Part shown: in pieces, positions 6,265 to 6,444 of the stretch
Layout of the letters: each line of letters opens with the position of its first letter
Position numbering within the stretch: the stretch's first letter is position 1
DNA from: Verrucomicrobiota bacterium
GTDB taxonomy: Bacteria > Verrucomicrobiota > Verrucomicrobiia > Chthoniobacterales > UBA10450
Length of the DNA stretch: 6,444 bases
Direction: 5' to 3'
NCBI GenBank assembly: GCA_003218345.1
Contig: QHNF01000128.1
Span: forward strand, 6,586-13,029
Notes under the pieces: generated by a model
Told to the model about the DNA's origin: nothing
Databases searched by the model: none
What the model saw: only the letters and a program-made list of their open reading frames with translations
Made by a program: the position numbers and the translations under genes

Positions 6265-6444
6265 ATGAAACGTTTTCGCTACGAGCTGAGTGAAAGCTGG
6301 AAGATCGCGGTGGCGCAAATGCGTTCGAACATGACGCGGTCCACTCTTACTGCACTCGGCGTCATCATCGGCATCGTGGCCGTAACCTTGATGGGCACGG
6401 CTATTGGCGGAATTCAAGTCGGATTCGACAAGAGCATGGCCATC
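6265..6444 (+). CDS. MacB-like ABC permease, N-terminal part (cut at right edge)
   Basis: Sixty codons are visible from ATG 6265 to the window end, with no stop. The sequence begins with a short amphipathic stretch (ESWKIAVAQMRSNMTRS), followed by a hydrophobic first membrane segment (about residues 28-50, LTALGVIIGIVAVTLM and on). This is the usual start of MacB-type permeases, which have a large periplasmic domain after the first helix and three more helices at the C-terminus; those parts lie outside the window. It is separated from the ATPase by eight bases, so the adaptor, ATPase and permease form one operon. There is no clear Shine-Dalgarno site. Confidence 0.85.
   Translation, partial: MKRFRYELSESWKIAVAQMRSNMTRSTLTALGVIIGIVAVTLMGTAIGGIQVGFDKSMAI

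Overview
The window is ordinary bacterial chromosome: six complete genes and two cut by the edges, nearly all of it coding, with base composition that looks even by eye (mid-50s % GC). There are no RNA genes, insertion sequences or CRISPR arrays. Three of the seven visible start codons are GTG, and only queG has a strong Shine-Dalgarno site. The gene set (CTP synthase, a long Sua5-type TsaC, class I-like PurE, shikimate kinase, QueG, and a MacA-like adaptor followed by a stand-alone ABC ATPase and permease) fits a Gram-negative soil or environmental bacterium. My best guess is Verrucomicrobiota (Chthoniobacterales-like), from overall protein flavour only, with low confidence.

Layout. (1) Left edge, + strand: the C-terminal half of CTP synthase (pyrG), covering the end of the synthetase part and the glutaminase domain. 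It converges with and overlaps (711-817) a minus-strand pair, purE then tsaC/sua5, joined by a GTGA stop/start overlap. (2) A 137-base divergent intergenic region (2240-2376) separates purE from a + strand pair, aroK then queG, one base apart. (3) A 109-base gap (4004-4112) with mutually exclusive inverted repeats leads into a + strand export operon: membrane-fusion adaptor, ABC ATPase and the start of a MacB-like permease that runs off the right edge.

How the genes work together. The left two-thirds is housekeeping: pyrimidine (pyrG), purine (purE) and aromatic (aroK) biosynthesis, plus two tRNA anticodon-loop modification enzymes (TsaC for t6A37, QueG for queuosine34). The right third is a split MacA/MacB-type tripartite efflux system whose outer-membrane channel is not in view.

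Points most worth a second look: the CTP synthase glutaminase domain lacks about 14 residues containing the normally near-invariant HRHRYE motif, including the equivalent of the E. coli glutamine-binding Arg470; a perfect 14-bp inverted repeat with a 40-base loop lies inside the tsaC coding sequence; three TACTT-type repeats before the efflux operon can form alternative hairpins; a GC-rich hairpin sits immediately before the ATPase start codon; and the adaptor carries a charged insertion of roughly 48 residues. I saw no wholly new multi-gene system here.
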